Source: Thermococcus pacificus | GTDB taxonomy: Archaea; Methanobacteriota_B; Thermococci; Thermococcales; Thermococcaceae | Assembly (NCBI RefSeq): GCF_002214485.1 | Contig: NZ_CP015102.1 | Location: 1,426,001 to 1,490,000, forward strand | Direction of reading: 5' to 3' | Length of the DNA stretch: 64,000 nucleotides | Shown here: positions 1-9,008 of the stretch, one piece after another | How positions within the stretch are numbered: position 1 is the first letter of the stretch | Layout of the letters: the number at the start of each line of letters is the position of its first letter | Program-made: the position numbers and the translations under genes | Notes under the pieces: generated by a model | What the model saw: only the letters and a program-made list of their open reading frames with translations | Databases searched by the model: none | What the model was told of the DNA's origin: nothing

Positions 1-171
<171 letters not shown>

Positions 172-295
172 TGAATATTCCTACGCCCCCTCGGTCAAAC
201 TAGAACACCCGTTAACTTAATAAGGGGATAATGAGAAATGTTATGTTGAATGGGATAGACATAGAACAAAACGTTAATGCCGTGGGGGCGTGGAG

Positions 296-817
296 ATGCT
301 TGCGCTCGAATTTGAAATCCCGATGGAACGCTTTAATCAAGTCATGGACGCGATCGTCTGGAACGACGCATCTATTGAGTGGGTGTACTACAACGAAAAG
401 AGGGGCAGTGCAGTCTTTAGGCTTTCTGTACCCAGGGAATGTTTGGAATGGTTCCTCCTCCGCCTGGCCATGGCGGCAGGCCCCCTTGAGGTTACCATCA
501 CCGAGACAGAGCACCAGAAGACCTACATCCATGAGGCCTTTTTGATACATTTAAACACTGTCTCCGGCGGCTATCCCGTTGTGGTGCTCCTTGAGTACTA
601 CAGGGGTGTGTTCTACCCGACGGACATAACGATAGTCACGCTCCCGAACCCCCCTCAAGAGCTTATAGACTCCGTCATGAACCTCACCATCGGGCGGGTT
701 CGGCTGTCCACCGCCAGCCATGTTGGCCGCTCTGTGAGCAACAACACCCTGATAATGCGGCTTAAGACAGGTGTAGCAGAAAGGACTTATACGGAGCATC
801 TTCTGACAGTTGGCTGA
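296..817 (+). CDS. Conserved hypothetical protein (173 aa)
   Basis: I do not recognise a family. The product is soluble-looking, mixed alpha/beta, with no signal peptide or transmembrane segment and no obvious metal or nucleotide motif. ATG 296 is preferred because a G-rich tract (284-288) lies 7 bases upstream. GTG 290, two codons earlier, is the alternative and sits too close to that tract. The gene stands alone between the DUF190 gene and coaBC. Codon use looks like its neighbours, so it is probably a real Thermococcales gene of unknown function. Confidence 0.7.
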   Translation: MLALEFEIPMERFNQVMDAIVWNDASIEWVYYNEKRGSAVFRLSVPRECLEWFLLRLAMAAGPLEVTITETEHQKTYIHEAFLIHLNTVSGGYPVVVLLEYYRGVFYPTDITIVTLPNPPQELIDSVMNLTIGRVRLSTASHVGRSVSNNTLIMRLKTGVAERTYTEHLLTVG

Positions 818-876
818 TCTGCGGGAATCCGGTAATATTTTAATCAGTTCCGCCAATTCTCTCCGGAGGTGTTCAC

Positions 877-2091
877 ATGCTTCACCACGTCAGGCTGATT
901 TACGCAACCAAGAGCAGAAAGCTGGTGGGCAAGAAAATCGTCCTGGCCATCCCCGGCAGTATAGCGGCAGTCGAGTGCGTCAAGCTCGCGAGGGAGCTTA
1001 TAAGGCACGGCGCGGAAGTCCACGCCGTCATGAGCGAGAACGCGCAAAAAATAATCCACCCCTATGCGATGGAGTTCGCCACTGGAAACCCGGTCGTGAC
1101 AGAGATCACCGGCTTCATTGAGCACGTTGAGCTCGCTGGAGAGCACGAGAACAAGGCCGACCTCGTTTTAGTCTGTCCAGCGACGGCAAACACCATAGGG
1201 AAGATAGCCAACGGCATAGACGACACTCCAGTCACTACTGTTGTAACGACGGCCTTCGCCCATACACCGATAATGATAGCCCCTGCAATGCATTCTACAA
1301 TGTATGACCACCCAATAGTCGTCGAGAACATAGAGAAGCTCAAGAAGCTCGGCGTCGAGTTCATAGAACCGCGCTTCGAGGAGGGCAAGGCGAAGGTGGC
1401 TTCAATAGACGAGATAGTCTACCGCGTCATCAAAAAGCTCCACCCGAAGACCCTCGCCGGAAAGCGCGTTCTCGTCACAGCCGGCGCAACGAGGGAGTAC
1501 ATAGACCCTATTCGCTACATAACCAACGCGAGCAGCGGGAAGATGGGCGTTGCTCTCGCTGAAGAGGCCGAACTCCGTGGCGCTGAAGTTACGCTCATAA
1601 AGACGAGAGGGAGCGTCTCAAGCTTCGTCGAGAACCAGATAGAGGTCGAAACGGTAGAGGAGATGCTCGCGGCGATAGAAAACGAGCTGAAGGCAAAGAA
1701 GTACGACGTTGTCGTTTTAGCCGCCGCTGTAAGTGACTTCAGGGTGAAGGAGAAGGCCGACGTCAAGATAAAGAGCGGAAAGCCCCTAACGCTCGAACTC
1801 GAGCCGACACCGAAGATAATAGACCGCGTTAAGGAGCTTCAGCCAGATACCTTCCTCGTCGGCTTCAAGGCGGAAACCGGGCTGAGCGAGGAGGAGCTGA
1901 TAGCGGCGGCCAGGAAACAGATCGAGAGGGCTGGAAGCGACCTGGTTGTTGCCAACACCCTCAGCGCCTTTGGAAGTGAGGAGAACGAGGTCCTGCTCGT
2001 CACCGGAGACTCCGTTAAACGGCTCCCTAAGATGGGCAAGCGCGAACTCGCGGAGAGGCTCTGGGACGAAATCATTTCGATTCTCTCATGA
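877..2091 (+). CDS. coaBC: Bifunctional phosphopantothenoylcysteine decarboxylase / phosphopantothenate-cysteine ligase
   Basis: This enzyme makes 4'-phosphopantothenoylcysteine (CTP-dependent CoaB activity) and decarboxylates it to 4'-phosphopantetheine (FMN-dependent CoaC activity) in coenzyme A synthesis. The N-terminal flavoprotein half (about 20-185) shows LAIPGSIAAVE and the PAMHSTMY substrate-clamp motif. The C-terminal ligase half (about 190-404) shows VTAGATREYIDPIRYITN, then SSGKMG, AAAVSDF and VGFKAET. At 404 aa it has normal length for the fused archaeal enzyme. The start at ATG 877 is supported by GGAGGTG at 865-871. It is monocistronic here. Confidence 0.96.
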   Translation: MLHHVRLIYATKSRKLVGKKIVLAIPGSIAAVECVKLARELIRHGAEVHAVMSENAQKIIHPYAMEFATGNPVVTEITGFIEHVELAGEHENKADLVLVCPATANTIGKIANGIDDTPVTTVVTTAFAHTPIMIAPAMHSTMYDHPIVVENIEKLKKLGVEFIEPRFEEGKAKVASIDEIVYRVIKKLHPKTLAGKRVLVTAGATREYIDPIRYITNASSGKMGVALAEEAELRGAEVTLIKTRGSVSSFVENQIEVETVEEMLAAIENELKAKKYDVVVLAAAVSDFRVKEKADVKIKSGKPLTLELEPTPKIIDRVKELQPDTFLVGFKAETGLSEEELIAAARKQIERAGSDLVVANTLSAFGSEENEVLLVTGDSVKRLPKMGKRELAERLWDEIISILS

Positions 2092-2150
2092 AAAATTGAA
2101 ACTTTTTTATATTTTAACCAATTCTTTCTAAAATCATTCGGGATGATAGC

Positions 2151-2368
2151 ATGGTAGCGTTGGATGAGTCGCTCCGTGCACAGGGGTAACCATAACCGCC
2201 CTCGCGGATTCCTCCATCAACCTGCAGCTGAGGGCCAGGGCGAAGACAGAGAACTACCGGACGGCCAAGGGCGACCTCACGAAGGGTATCTACGGGCTCT
2301 ACACCAGCGAGGGAATTGAGATACCATCCCCACAGCTGGACGTGCACATCAATGGCACGGAAGGATGA
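2151..2368 (+). pseudogene. Relic of an MscS-type mechanosensitive channel gene (C-terminal end)
   Basis: No intact gene lies in 2092-2458. In frame from 2192 to TGA 2366-2368 the DNA reads ITALADSSINLQLRARAKTE, then NYRTAKGDLTKGIYGLY and GIEIPSPQLDVHI. This matches the conserved cytoplasmic beta/alpha end of MscS channels (D-SSVNLRVR...KTEDYW...GIEIPFPQ). A short ORF from ATG 2151 in another frame (MVALDESLRAQG) stops just before it. All the membrane part is missing. This looks like the product of a large internal deletion plus a frameshift. The family call rests on motif recall, not on a search. Confidence 0.6.
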
Positions 2369-2467
2369 ATCCGTTCTCACATTTTTGATCAAAATGTTTT
2401 TGAAGTTCCCCCACCTAATTCAGGTATTGATTTATAGCTCGATTAAACATGTAACGACGTGAGGCAT

Positions 2468-3190
2468 ATGCCAGTAATAGGTGTTACAGGTCCAGAGGGG
2501 GCCGGGAAGACTACCCTCGCCATCAACATCGGAGGATACCTGGCCGTTAATGGAGCCAGGACGCTCCTCATCGACGCGAACCTGTACTTTCCCGATATGA
2601 GCTTCTACCTGGATATGAGGCCGAACTACCCACTCCACCTCTACCTCGAAGATCACGAGATGGACATAGAATGGCTGGTGACCCCCCATGAAGGTCTCAA
2701 AAACCTCTACTTGATCCTAGGCGAGCCGATGAAGCCAATACAGAGGCGTTACTCCTTCAAGCTCATGACGTTCCTCATAGCGTATCTCCGCGAGCACTAC
2801 GGTGTGATAATCGTGGATTTTCCCCCAGGGCTTCCAGTAGAGCCCCTTCCAATCATTCCCGAGATAGATCACCAGATCTTAGTCATTGACCCCACAATTG
2901 TCCCACTTCGGAACCTCAAGATGTGGGTCGAGTCCCTGATCATAAAGTTCTCCCACATGGGGGCCGAGAAGCTGTGGGTACTCATAAACAAGCCCTTGAT
3001 TCCAGAGAAGAACCTCATAGAACTCGAGGACTTCATAGTCGATGAGCTGGGGATTCCTGTAATAGGAACGATCCCCTACGATGTCGAAATACACGAGTCC
3101 ACACGCACGGGCACCCTTCTCTGCGAGATGTGGGAGATGGAGAACCCTGTCTCAGAGCTGGCTTACTCGATCGAAGAACTTTTCTTGTAA
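2468..3190 (+). CDS. ParA/MinD-like P-loop ATPase
   Basis: SIMIBI-class ATPase of 240 aa. The N-terminus MPVIGVTGPEGAGKTTLAIN holds the Walker A (GPEGAGKTT). The A' strand follows at LLIDANLYFPD and Walker B at VIIVDFPPG. The deviant-Walker lysine (KGGxGKT) that defines true MinD/ParA is replaced by Pro-Glu, so a dimer-sandwich mechanism cannot be assumed. The C-terminal part has VLINKPL and GTIPYD, as in MinD-like proteins. ATG 2468 is chosen over GTG 2459 because GTGAGG lies just upstream as a ribosome binding site. It has no obvious operon partner. Its cargo is unknown. Confidence 0.8.
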   Translation: MPVIGVTGPEGAGKTTLAINIGGYLAVNGARTLLIDANLYFPDMSFYLDMRPNYPLHLYLEDHEMDIEWLVTPHEGLKNLYLILGEPMKPIQRRYSFKLMTFLIAYLREHYGVIIVDFPPGLPVEPLPIIPEIDHQILVIDPTIVPLRNLKMWVESLIIKFSHMGAEKLWVLINKPLIPEKNLIELEDFIVDELGIPVIGTIPYDVEIHESTRTGTLLCEMWEMENPVSELAYSIEELFL

Positions 3191-3240
3191 TGTCCGAAAT
3201 TCTCATAAACTCCCCTGACATTGTCCAAACGGTGGTTCTC

Positions 3241-3921
3241 ATGAAGAAGATAGGAATAATAGGTGGAACGACACCTGAGTCGACCTGCTACTATTACCAG
3301 AACTACATAAAGATAAGCCGCGAGAAGTTCGGCCCCTTCACTTTCCCGGAGCTGATAGTCTACTCGATAGACTTCGAGGAGTTCAAGAACAACCCCCGCG
3401 GCTGGGAGGGCAGGAAGGAGATGCTCATAAACGCGGCCAGGGCCCTCGAGAGGGCCGGGGCGGAGATAATAGCCATGTCCGCGAACACGCCGCACATAGT
3501 CTTCCCTGAGGTTCAAAAAGCCGTGAACGTGCCGATGGTTAGCATAATCGACGCCCTCATCGAAGAGATGAAGCGCAGGGGCGTTAAGAAAGTCCTCCTC
3601 CTCGGTACCAAGACGACGATGACGGCTGACTTTTACAAGAACGCCCTCAGGGAGGCTGGCTTTGAGGTAATAACGCCGAGCGAAGAGGAGATAGACGAGA
3701 TCGACAGAATAATATTCAGCGAACTCGCCTTCGAGAACCTGAAGAGCAAGCCCTACCTAATAGAACTCGTCGAGAGGTACGCAAGGGAAAAGGGCATCGA
3801 GGGGGTAATCCTCGGCTGCACCGAGCTCCCGCTGGCGATAAAGCCCGGCGATGTATCCGTTGAGGTCTTCGACACCGCCGCCATCCACATGAGGAAGCTC
3901 ATCGAACTCGCGGCCGAGTGA
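3241..3921 (+). CDS. Aspartate/glutamate racemase family protein
   Basis: The protein has 226 aa, normal for the aspartate racemase family (cofactor-independent, two-cysteine mechanism). The N-terminus reads MKKIGIIGGTTPESTCYYYQ and the second conserved motif is LGCTELPL with Cys193. At the first catalytic motif the sequence is MSANTPH, with Ala81 where the usual xCNTxH cysteine falls. Classical racemisation needs both cysteines, so activity or stereochemistry may differ. The start at ATG 3241 matches the family N-terminus; the longer frame upstream overlaps the preceding gene. The gene is possibly expressed with the downstream MazG-like gene. Confidence 0.85.
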   Translation: MKKIGIIGGTTPESTCYYYQNYIKISREKFGPFTFPELIVYSIDFEEFKNNPRGWEGRKEMLINAARALERAGAEIIAMSANTPHIVFPEVQKAVNVPMVSIIDALIEEMKRRGVKKVLLLGTKTTMTADFYKNALREAGFEVITPSEEEIDEIDRIIFSELAFENLKSKPYLIELVERYAREKGIEGVILGCTELPLAIKPGDVSVEVFDTAAIHMRKLIELAAE

Positions 3922-3961
3922 TTTTTAAGCCCTTTTCTTCCCCTTCCTTCAGGTGAGAGAG

Positions 3962-4255
3962 ATGGAGATCAGGGGATTCCAGGAAATGATTAGAGACATC
4001 TACTTCCACAAGGACTCCAAGCGCGGCGTTGACAAGACCTTCCTCTGGTTCGTGGAGGAAGTCGGCGAGCTGAGCGAGGCCATAAGGAAGAACGACCGCG
4101 AAGCGATGGAGGAGGAGTTCGCCGACGTTCTGGCGTGGCTCGCGAGTCTGGCGAACCTTCTTGGCATAGACATCGAGGAAGCTGCAAAGAAGAAGTATCC
4201 GGGAGCGTGCCCCTACTGTGGGAAGAACCCGTGCGAGTGCGAGGAGAAGCTCTGA
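3962..4255 (+). CDS. MazG-like nucleotide pyrophosphohydrolase with C-terminal zinc ribbon
   Basis: A 97-aa all-alpha MazG-type protein. The metal-binding pattern is EEVGELSEAIRKNDREAMEE followed by EEFADVLAW (ExxE...ExxD). Family members hydrolyse NTPs or dNTPs to NMPs and pyrophosphate, often as house-cleaning enzymes. The C-terminus CPYCGKNPCEC can bind a zinc ion and is typical of archaeal members. ATG 3962 is preceded by AGGTGAGAG, a good ribosome binding site. GTG 3953, in frame, is a weaker alternative start. Confidence 0.88.
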   Translation: MEIRGFQEMIRDIYFHKDSKRGVDKTFLWFVEEVGELSEAIRKNDREAMEEEFADVLAWLASLANLLGIDIEEAAKKKYPGACPYCGKNPCECEEKL

Positions 4256-4284
4256 AATGAAAACTCAAAGGAAGAATTAAAAGG

Positions 4285-4635
4285 TCAAAACGGCTCTACC
4301 GTCCCTTCGACCGGGTTTGAGGCGTTTTCAGATGGCAGCGATATGGCCCCGAGCAGTATTATAAGGCCCCCCACCAGCGAGTTGAAGATCAGCGATAGAA
4401 TGGCCGGTATCAGAATCTTGTCCTTTGCTTCTTTGTAGCGCCCTTCGTCTATCAGTTCCAAAGCACTCTTTGCCCTTAAGTGAGTCCATATGGCGATGGC
4501 CAGTGGAATCCATGCGACCACTATGCCGAGTCCGAAGCTGAACACTACTATTACCAAGAACACCAAAACACCGATTACCAGGTTTATTATGTCGCCTATG
4601 TGTATCAAATTTCTTGCAGAGCTGGGGTCACCCAT
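4285..4635 (-). CDS. Small membrane protein with interacting cytosolic loop, unknown function
   Basis: A 116-aa protein with two or three hydrophobic segments. Residues about 15-45 form a long hydrophobic stretch, probably two helices. A charged loop follows (HLRAKSALELIDEGRYKEAK), then a last helix near 85-105. The AKSALELIDEGRYKEAKDK loop resembles amphipathic loops of DUF4870-like or Thermococcales-specific membrane proteins, but I cannot name the family. ATG 4635 is preceded by GGTGATACC. The longer frame beginning near 4737 adds an unlikely N-terminus. Confidence 0.65.
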   Translation of the reverse strand: MGDPSSARNLIHIGDIINLVIGVLVFLVIVVFSFGLGIVVAWIPLAIAIWTHLRAKSALELIDEGRYKEAKDKILIPAILSLIFNSLVGGLIILLGAISLPSENASNPVEGTVEPF

Positions 4636-4801
4636 GGTATCACCGGTGATAGTTCGTCTTTCGTGTATAAAAATTTTGTGCTTTAAAGAGCTTAATAGAG
4701 CGCTGATGTTCATAAGTGTGGACGTTAAGATAGCCATCTAAACGAAAAGACTTTTATACTTCGGCGGGCACTATTCTATGCAGTAAACCGAGGTGGTGTG
4801 C

Positions 4802-6223
4802 ATGCATGAACTTGTGGAGTTCGCCGTTGAGAAGGCCCTCGAGCTGGGGGCTTCCTACGCGGAGGCGCGCTTTGAAGAAAAGAACGGCACTTCTCTGACA
4901 ATGAAGAACGGCTCTCCGGAGGGCCTGGAGGTCCTAGCCGAGAAGGGCATGGGCATAAGGGTTCTCGTGGACGGGGGCATGGGCTTTGCAAGCACCAACG
5001 TTCTCACGAAGGAGAGTGTTGCCGAGGCGGTGAAGAGGGCCGTGAAACTGGCCAAAGCGGCCTCCCGCGTTAGGAACGAGCCGATTCGCTTTTCCGAGGA
5101 AAACTTCCACCGCATTTCATACAAGGTCAAGATGAAGAAGGACTTCCGCGACGTTTCTCCCGAGGAGAAGCTTGAACTCCTCAGGAAAATCGAGGAAGAA
5201 GTAAAGGCCACCGGCGTGAACGTGCCGATGCGCTTCATAAGGTATTATGACCAGGTGTGGCACAAGATAATAGCCAACAGCGATGGAGCGTTCATCGAGA
5301 GCGTTATCCCGCGTATCTCTACCACCTACAACCTCGTCGTCTTCGAGAACGGCCAGATGGAGCAGGCGCCCTTCGTCCAGAGGGCATTCTCCGGCGGCCT
5401 TGAGCTAATCGAGAAGGACGAGCCATGGAAATGGGCCGTCAAGGATGTGCAGGCTCTCAAAAAGCTCATCTACGAGGGCAAGAAGCCGCCCGAGGGGAAG
5501 GTCGACCTCGTCATAAGCCCTGAAGTGGCAGGCATAGCCGTCCACGAGAGCGTCGGGCATCCATACGAGGCCGATAGGATACTCGGAAGGGAAGCCGCTC
5601 AAGCGGGAGAGAGCTTCGTCAAGCCGGAGATGCTCGGCGAGAGGATTGGCAGTGAAGTCGTTACCGTCATAGACGACCCGACGATACCCAACAGCTGGGG
5701 CTTCTACCTCTACGACGACGAAGGTGTGAAAGCCCGCCCGCGCTACCTCATACGGAACGGAATCATCACCGAGTTCCTCACCAACCGCGAATACGCGGCC
5801 AAGCTCGGGCAGAGGTCGAACGCAGCGGCCCGCGCCATCAACTACAACCGCGAGCCAATCGTGAGGATGGCAAACACCTACCTCGCGCCTGGTGACCACT
5901 CCTTTGAGGAGCTGATTGAAGATATCAAGCTCGGCGTCTACATGGTGAGCTTCAACGAGTGGAACATCGACGACCGCAGGTATCAGCAGAGATACATCGG
6001 CAGGGAAGCTTACCTCATCGAGAACGGCGAGATTAAGCACCCGGTGAGGAGGCCGATTCTGGAGATAACCACGAGGGCACTCTGGAGCAGCGTTGATGCC
6101 GTCGGGAAGGACGTCGAATTCTATCCTGGAACCTGCGGCAAAGGTGAGCCAGGACAGGGCGTCCCGGTCTGGATGGGTGGAGCGCATGCAAGACTCAGGG
6201 ACATACCGCTTAGGAGGCCGTGA
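4802..6223 (+). CDS. tldD: TldD family metalloprotease subunit
   Basis: TldD and TldE form a heterodimeric metalloprotease that degrades small unfolded peptides and, in bacteria, matures microcin B17. The product has 473 aa. The zinc-binding HExxxH motif (HESVGH, residues 248-253) lies in GIAVHESVGHPYEADRILG, as in active TldD subunits. The later RSNAAARAINY and GQGVPVWMGG blocks also match the family. ATG 4802 follows GAGGTG at 4790-4795. The partner gene begins 11 bases after the stop codon, so the two are almost certainly cotranscribed. Confidence 0.95.
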   Translation: MHELVEFAVEKALELGASYAEARFEEKNGTSLTMKNGSPEGLEVLAEKGMGIRVLVDGGMGFASTNVLTKESVAEAVKRAVKLAKAASRVRNEPIRFSEENFHRISYKVKMKKDFRDVSPEEKLELLRKIEEEVKATGVNVPMRFIRYYDQVWHKIIANSDGAFIESVIPRISTTYNLVVFENGQMEQAPFVQRAFSGGLELIEKDEPWKWAVKDVQALKKLIYEGKKPPEGKVDLVISPEVAGIAVHESVGHPYEADRILGREAAQAGESFVKPEMLGERIGSEVVTVIDDPTIPNSWGFYLYDDEGVKARPRYLIRNGIITEFLTNREYAAKLGQRSNAAARAINYNREPIVRMANTYLAPGDHSFEELIEDIKLGVYMVSFNEWNIDDRRYQQRYIGREAYLIENGEIKHPVRRPILEITTRALWSSVDAVGKDVEFYPGTCGKGEPGQGVPVWMGGAHARLRDIPLRRP

Positions 6224-6233
6224 GGTGGTGGAG

Positions 6234-7556
6234 ATGTTTGACGTTAACGAACTCATCCTGAAGAAGGCCAAAGAGCTCGGCTTCGGCGACGTCGTCGTTC
6301 TCTCCCACGAGATGAACAGGAGGCAGGTCCGCTTTGCCAACAACGAGATAACAGTGGCGAAAAACTGGCACGAGAGAAAGGTCGAGCTCTTCGTCGAGCT
6401 GGAGAAGAGAATAGCCGGGACGACGATAACCGAACTGAGCGAGGAGAACATCGAGCGCACCCTCAAGACGCTCCTGAGCAACATGAAGGGAATGGCACCC
6501 AAGGAGGACTACTACGGAATAGCGGAGGGCCCGTTTGAGTACAGGGACATCCCGGAGACCTTCGATAAAGCCATCGTCGAGCTCGACGAGCCGAACGAGT
6601 ACGTGGAGAGGGCAATAAACGCGGCCCTTGAGGAAGGTGCCAAGAGGGTAGCGGGAGTCCTCTACACCGACCACGACAGGATTTACCTCACCACGAGCAA
6701 CGGCGTGGAGGCCTTTGACGAGGGAACAGGGATAGAGATAAGCGTCAGGGCATTCATCGGCGACCTCGAGAGCGGCCACGGGACGAACTCCGTAAGGGTT
6801 CTCAAGAAGTTCGACCCCGAATCGGCCGGAAGAAAGGCCGGGGAGATAGCGAGCTTGGCGAGAAACCCGGAGCAGGGACCTGAAGGGAAGTTTGACGTCA
6901 TCTTCGACCCATTAGCGTTTGCCAACCTGCTCAGCTACATGAGCTTCATGACGTCAGCTTACGCCGCCGAGGCCGGCTTCAGCTTCCTCGTCAACAAGCT
7001 CGGCCAAAAGGTTGCGAATGAGATAGTGACAATCAAGGACGTCGGCAACATGCCGAACGGCTACGGGACCAGAAAGTTCGACGACGAGGGCGTTCCCACG
7101 AGGGAAACGGCGATAATCGAGAACGGAACCTTCAGGACGTTCCTCCTCAACACGAGCCTGGCGAGGAAGTACAAGACCGAGACAACGGCCAACGCAGGTT
7201 TAATAATGCCGCACGCGTGGAACATCGTCCTCGAGCCGGGTGACTACTCGAGGGAAGAACTGTTCAGCGAGGTCAAGCGCGGCATCTACATAACCAACGT
7301 CTGGTACACGCGCTTCCAGAACTACGTCACCGGCGACTTCTCCACCATCCCGAGGGACGGAATATTCCTCGTCGAGAACGGCGAGCTTAGGCCGATAAGG
7401 AACATCCGCGTCAGCGACAACCTCCAGAACATACTGGAGAGCATAGCGGCCCTTACCAAGGAGAGCCACCACGTCCACTGGTGGGAGGTTGATACGCCGG
7501 TTTCAACGCCCTACGTTCTGGTGAAGGATGTTGGGATAACGAGGGCGACGAAGTGA
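6234..7556 (+). CDS. pmbA: TldE/PmbA family protein, TldD partner
   Basis: The second subunit of the TldD/TldE protease, 440 aa. It is paralogous to TldD but lacks HExxxH at the equivalent position (FDPLAFANLLSYM), as expected for the non-catalytic TldE/PmbA subunit. Conserved blocks include MPNGYGTRKFDDEGVPTR and the C-terminal GDFSTIPRDGIFLVENGE. ATG 6234 lies 11 bases after the tldD stop and is preceded by GAGGTGGTGGAG. The longer frame upstream runs inside tldD and is not used. Confidence 0.94.
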   Translation: MFDVNELILKKAKELGFGDVVVLSHEMNRRQVRFANNEITVAKNWHERKVELFVELEKRIAGTTITELSEENIERTLKTLLSNMKGMAPKEDYYGIAEGPFEYRDIPETFDKAIVELDEPNEYVERAINAALEEGAKRVAGVLYTDHDRIYLTTSNGVEAFDEGTGIEISVRAFIGDLESGHGTNSVRVLKKFDPESAGRKAGEIASLARNPEQGPEGKFDVIFDPLAFANLLSYMSFMTSAYAAEAGFSFLVNKLGQKVANEIVTIKDVGNMPNGYGTRKFDDEGVPTRETAIIENGTFRTFLLNTSLARKYKTETTANAGLIMPHAWNIVLEPGDYSREELFSEVKRGIYITNVWYTRFQNYVTGDFSTIPRDGIFLVENGELRPIRNIRVSDNLQNILESIAALTKESHHVHWWEVDTPVSTPYVLVKDVGITRATK

Positions 7557-7594
7557 GCCCTTTCCCTTTCTTTTTGCCATTATTCATTGACGAA

Positions 7595-7608
7595 AAATCT
7601 TTATAACC
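7595..7608 (+). promoter_or_regulatory. Likely archaeal promoter (TATA element) of the DUF835 gene
   Basis: The sequence AAATCTTTATAACC lies about 45-55 bases before the DUF835 start and just after the TldE stop region. It matches the A-rich BRE plus TTTATA core of Thermococcales promoters. Confidence 0.5.
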
Positions 7609-7644
7609 TGACACCAGAGCTTGTGCAGAGGGCTCTAGTGGCGG

Positions 7645-8730
7645 GTGAGATTGGTGTTGGAAATACTAAACGTAATCATGCGGTTTCTCACGTGGGGTTT
7701 TGCCACTTATAGATGGAGAAAGAGGGGCGAGTACTTCATGCTCCTACTGAGCATCGCCCTTTGGATGGATTTCTTGGCGGCTCTTACCCAGAAGCAAGTA
7801 CTCTCCGATTTCGGCCTAAACCCTAACTTAGCTTCCCTGATACCACTTATGTCGCTCATGGCAGTGTTTGAGGGCATTCTCCTGATTGCCGCATCTCTTT
7901 CGCTTCGGGATCGAATTAAGACACTGTGGGGCCAGTTTTTGCTCCTTGCCTGCGGTATCGCCGGCCCAACGTATGTCCTGCTTACAGTGCTCCTTGACGC
8001 TTCACCCCTGGTCATCACGGCGTTTCCAGTCCCATTCATGGGCGTTTCCCTCATGTTCCTCGGCTATTCCTTAATTAAAGAGGAAGTCGGTCTAAAGACG
8101 GTATCCACTCTCTTTCCCGTCGGGGCGTTTTTGCTGGGAGCCATCAACCTCACCTACCCTCTGACCGCCAGGACTTCCGTAGCAAGCTATTTCTACGGGT
8201 TGGGGGCACTTTTTAGGGCTATGATGTTCCTTGGAATGATGAGGTGCGCTTTTCTGACTGTGAAACCACCGGAGATGCCAATAACCGAGCTTCCCACCGG
8301 CGCCTTCTACTCGGACAGTGGGAGAGCCTTTGATATTCTCCTCCAGGAGATGCAGTCCAGTGGAAATGGGGTTCTCATCACAAGGAAGTCCCTGGAGGGC
8401 TTTAAACCAAAATTTCCGGTGTTCTGGATGACCAAGGTTGCGTCGGGGATGATAGGCGAGAACATCATAGCGCTCTCCCCAACCAATATAGGCATCCTCA
8501 TAGACCTCGTCAAGAGGCACCTCGAAAAGGGGCATTCCCTCGTAGTGATCGACTGTTTTGAGTACTTGATGGTGGAGAACGGCTTTGAAAACGCGTTCAA
8601 ATTCCTGCTCTCCCTGAAGGACACCGTCGTGAAGTACAACGGAACCCTCGTTGTGGTAATCGAGCCTTCTGCATATTCCAAGAAGCAGATGGCGATGCTG
8701 ATGAGGGAGTTTGAAAGGCTGGACATCTAA
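7645..8730 (+). CDS. Membrane protein with C-terminal DUF835 domain
   Basis: The protein has up to 361 aa. Residues about 20-215 are hydrophobic, with roughly seven membrane segments. Residues about 235-361 are soluble and match DUF835 (GVLITRKSLEGFKPKFPVFW, then NIIALSPTNIGILIDLVKRH, LVVIDCFEYL and GTLVVVIEPS). DUF835 is a RecA-like or GvpD-like regulatory domain known mainly from Thermococcales, where a membrane-DUF835 layout is common. Its function is unknown; a signalling role is inferred. The start is uncertain: GTG 7645, TTG 7651 and GTG 7654 are all in frame, and GGGTGA at 7643-7648 would best serve GTG 7654. Confidence 0.85.
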   Translation: MRLVLEILNVIMRFLTWGFATYRWRKRGEYFMLLLSIALWMDFLAALTQKQVLSDFGLNPNLASLIPLMSLMAVFEGILLIAASLSLRDRIKTLWGQFLLLACGIAGPTYVLLTVLLDASPLVITAFPVPFMGVSLMFLGYSLIKEEVGLKTVSTLFPVGAFLLGAINLTYPLTARTSVASYFYGLGALFRAMMFLGMMRCAFLTVKPPEMPITELPTGAFYSDSGRAFDILLQEMQSSGNGVLITRKSLEGFKPKFPVFWMTKVASGMIGENIIALSPTNIGILIDLVKRHLEKGHSLVVIDCFEYLMVENGFENAFKFLLSLKDTVVKYNGTLVVVIEPSAYSKKQMAMLMREFERLDI

Positions 8731-8744
8731 GGCACGCGTTCTAA

Positions 8745-9008
8745 TCACCTTTTACTTAGATGTCTTGGCTCGACATCACCCAGGACACTGATGCTCTGCA
8801 TAACTTTGAAGGCCAATCCTATCCCTGGGAGAAGCACTGCAAAGGCCAGCCTCGCCTTTTGGAGTCCCATGCGGTCAACGGCGAACCCGTAGAGGGTGTA
8901 GAAGGTAGCCATCACAAGGGCGGAGAACATCATGTCGAGAGACGTTATCGTTGCACTCTTCTCGCTCGGTATCCTGTGCTGGAACTTTGCCCGATTCTTT
9001 TTCTTCTT
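8745..9008 (-). pseudogene. 3' relic of an MFS transporter gene
   Basis: The frame is open from just after the stop codon of the preceding minus-strand gene down to 8745. It reads HRIPSEKSATITSLDMMFSA, then LYGFAVDRMGLQKARLAF and VLLPGIGLAFKVM. This resembles the last two helices and the intervening loop of a major facilitator transporter (R-P-S/E-x-R-AT-x-xSL...GxLaDrxG). Only about 85 residues remain, with no start codon at a sensible place. The first ATG near 8933 falls inside a helix. Read as the fossil of a deleted transporter gene. Confidence 0.55.

Noticed and set aside
5405-6502. 365-codon minus-strand ORF across tldD and pmbA
   Set aside because: It runs antisense through two well-supported genes and has no recognisable domain or ribosome binding site.
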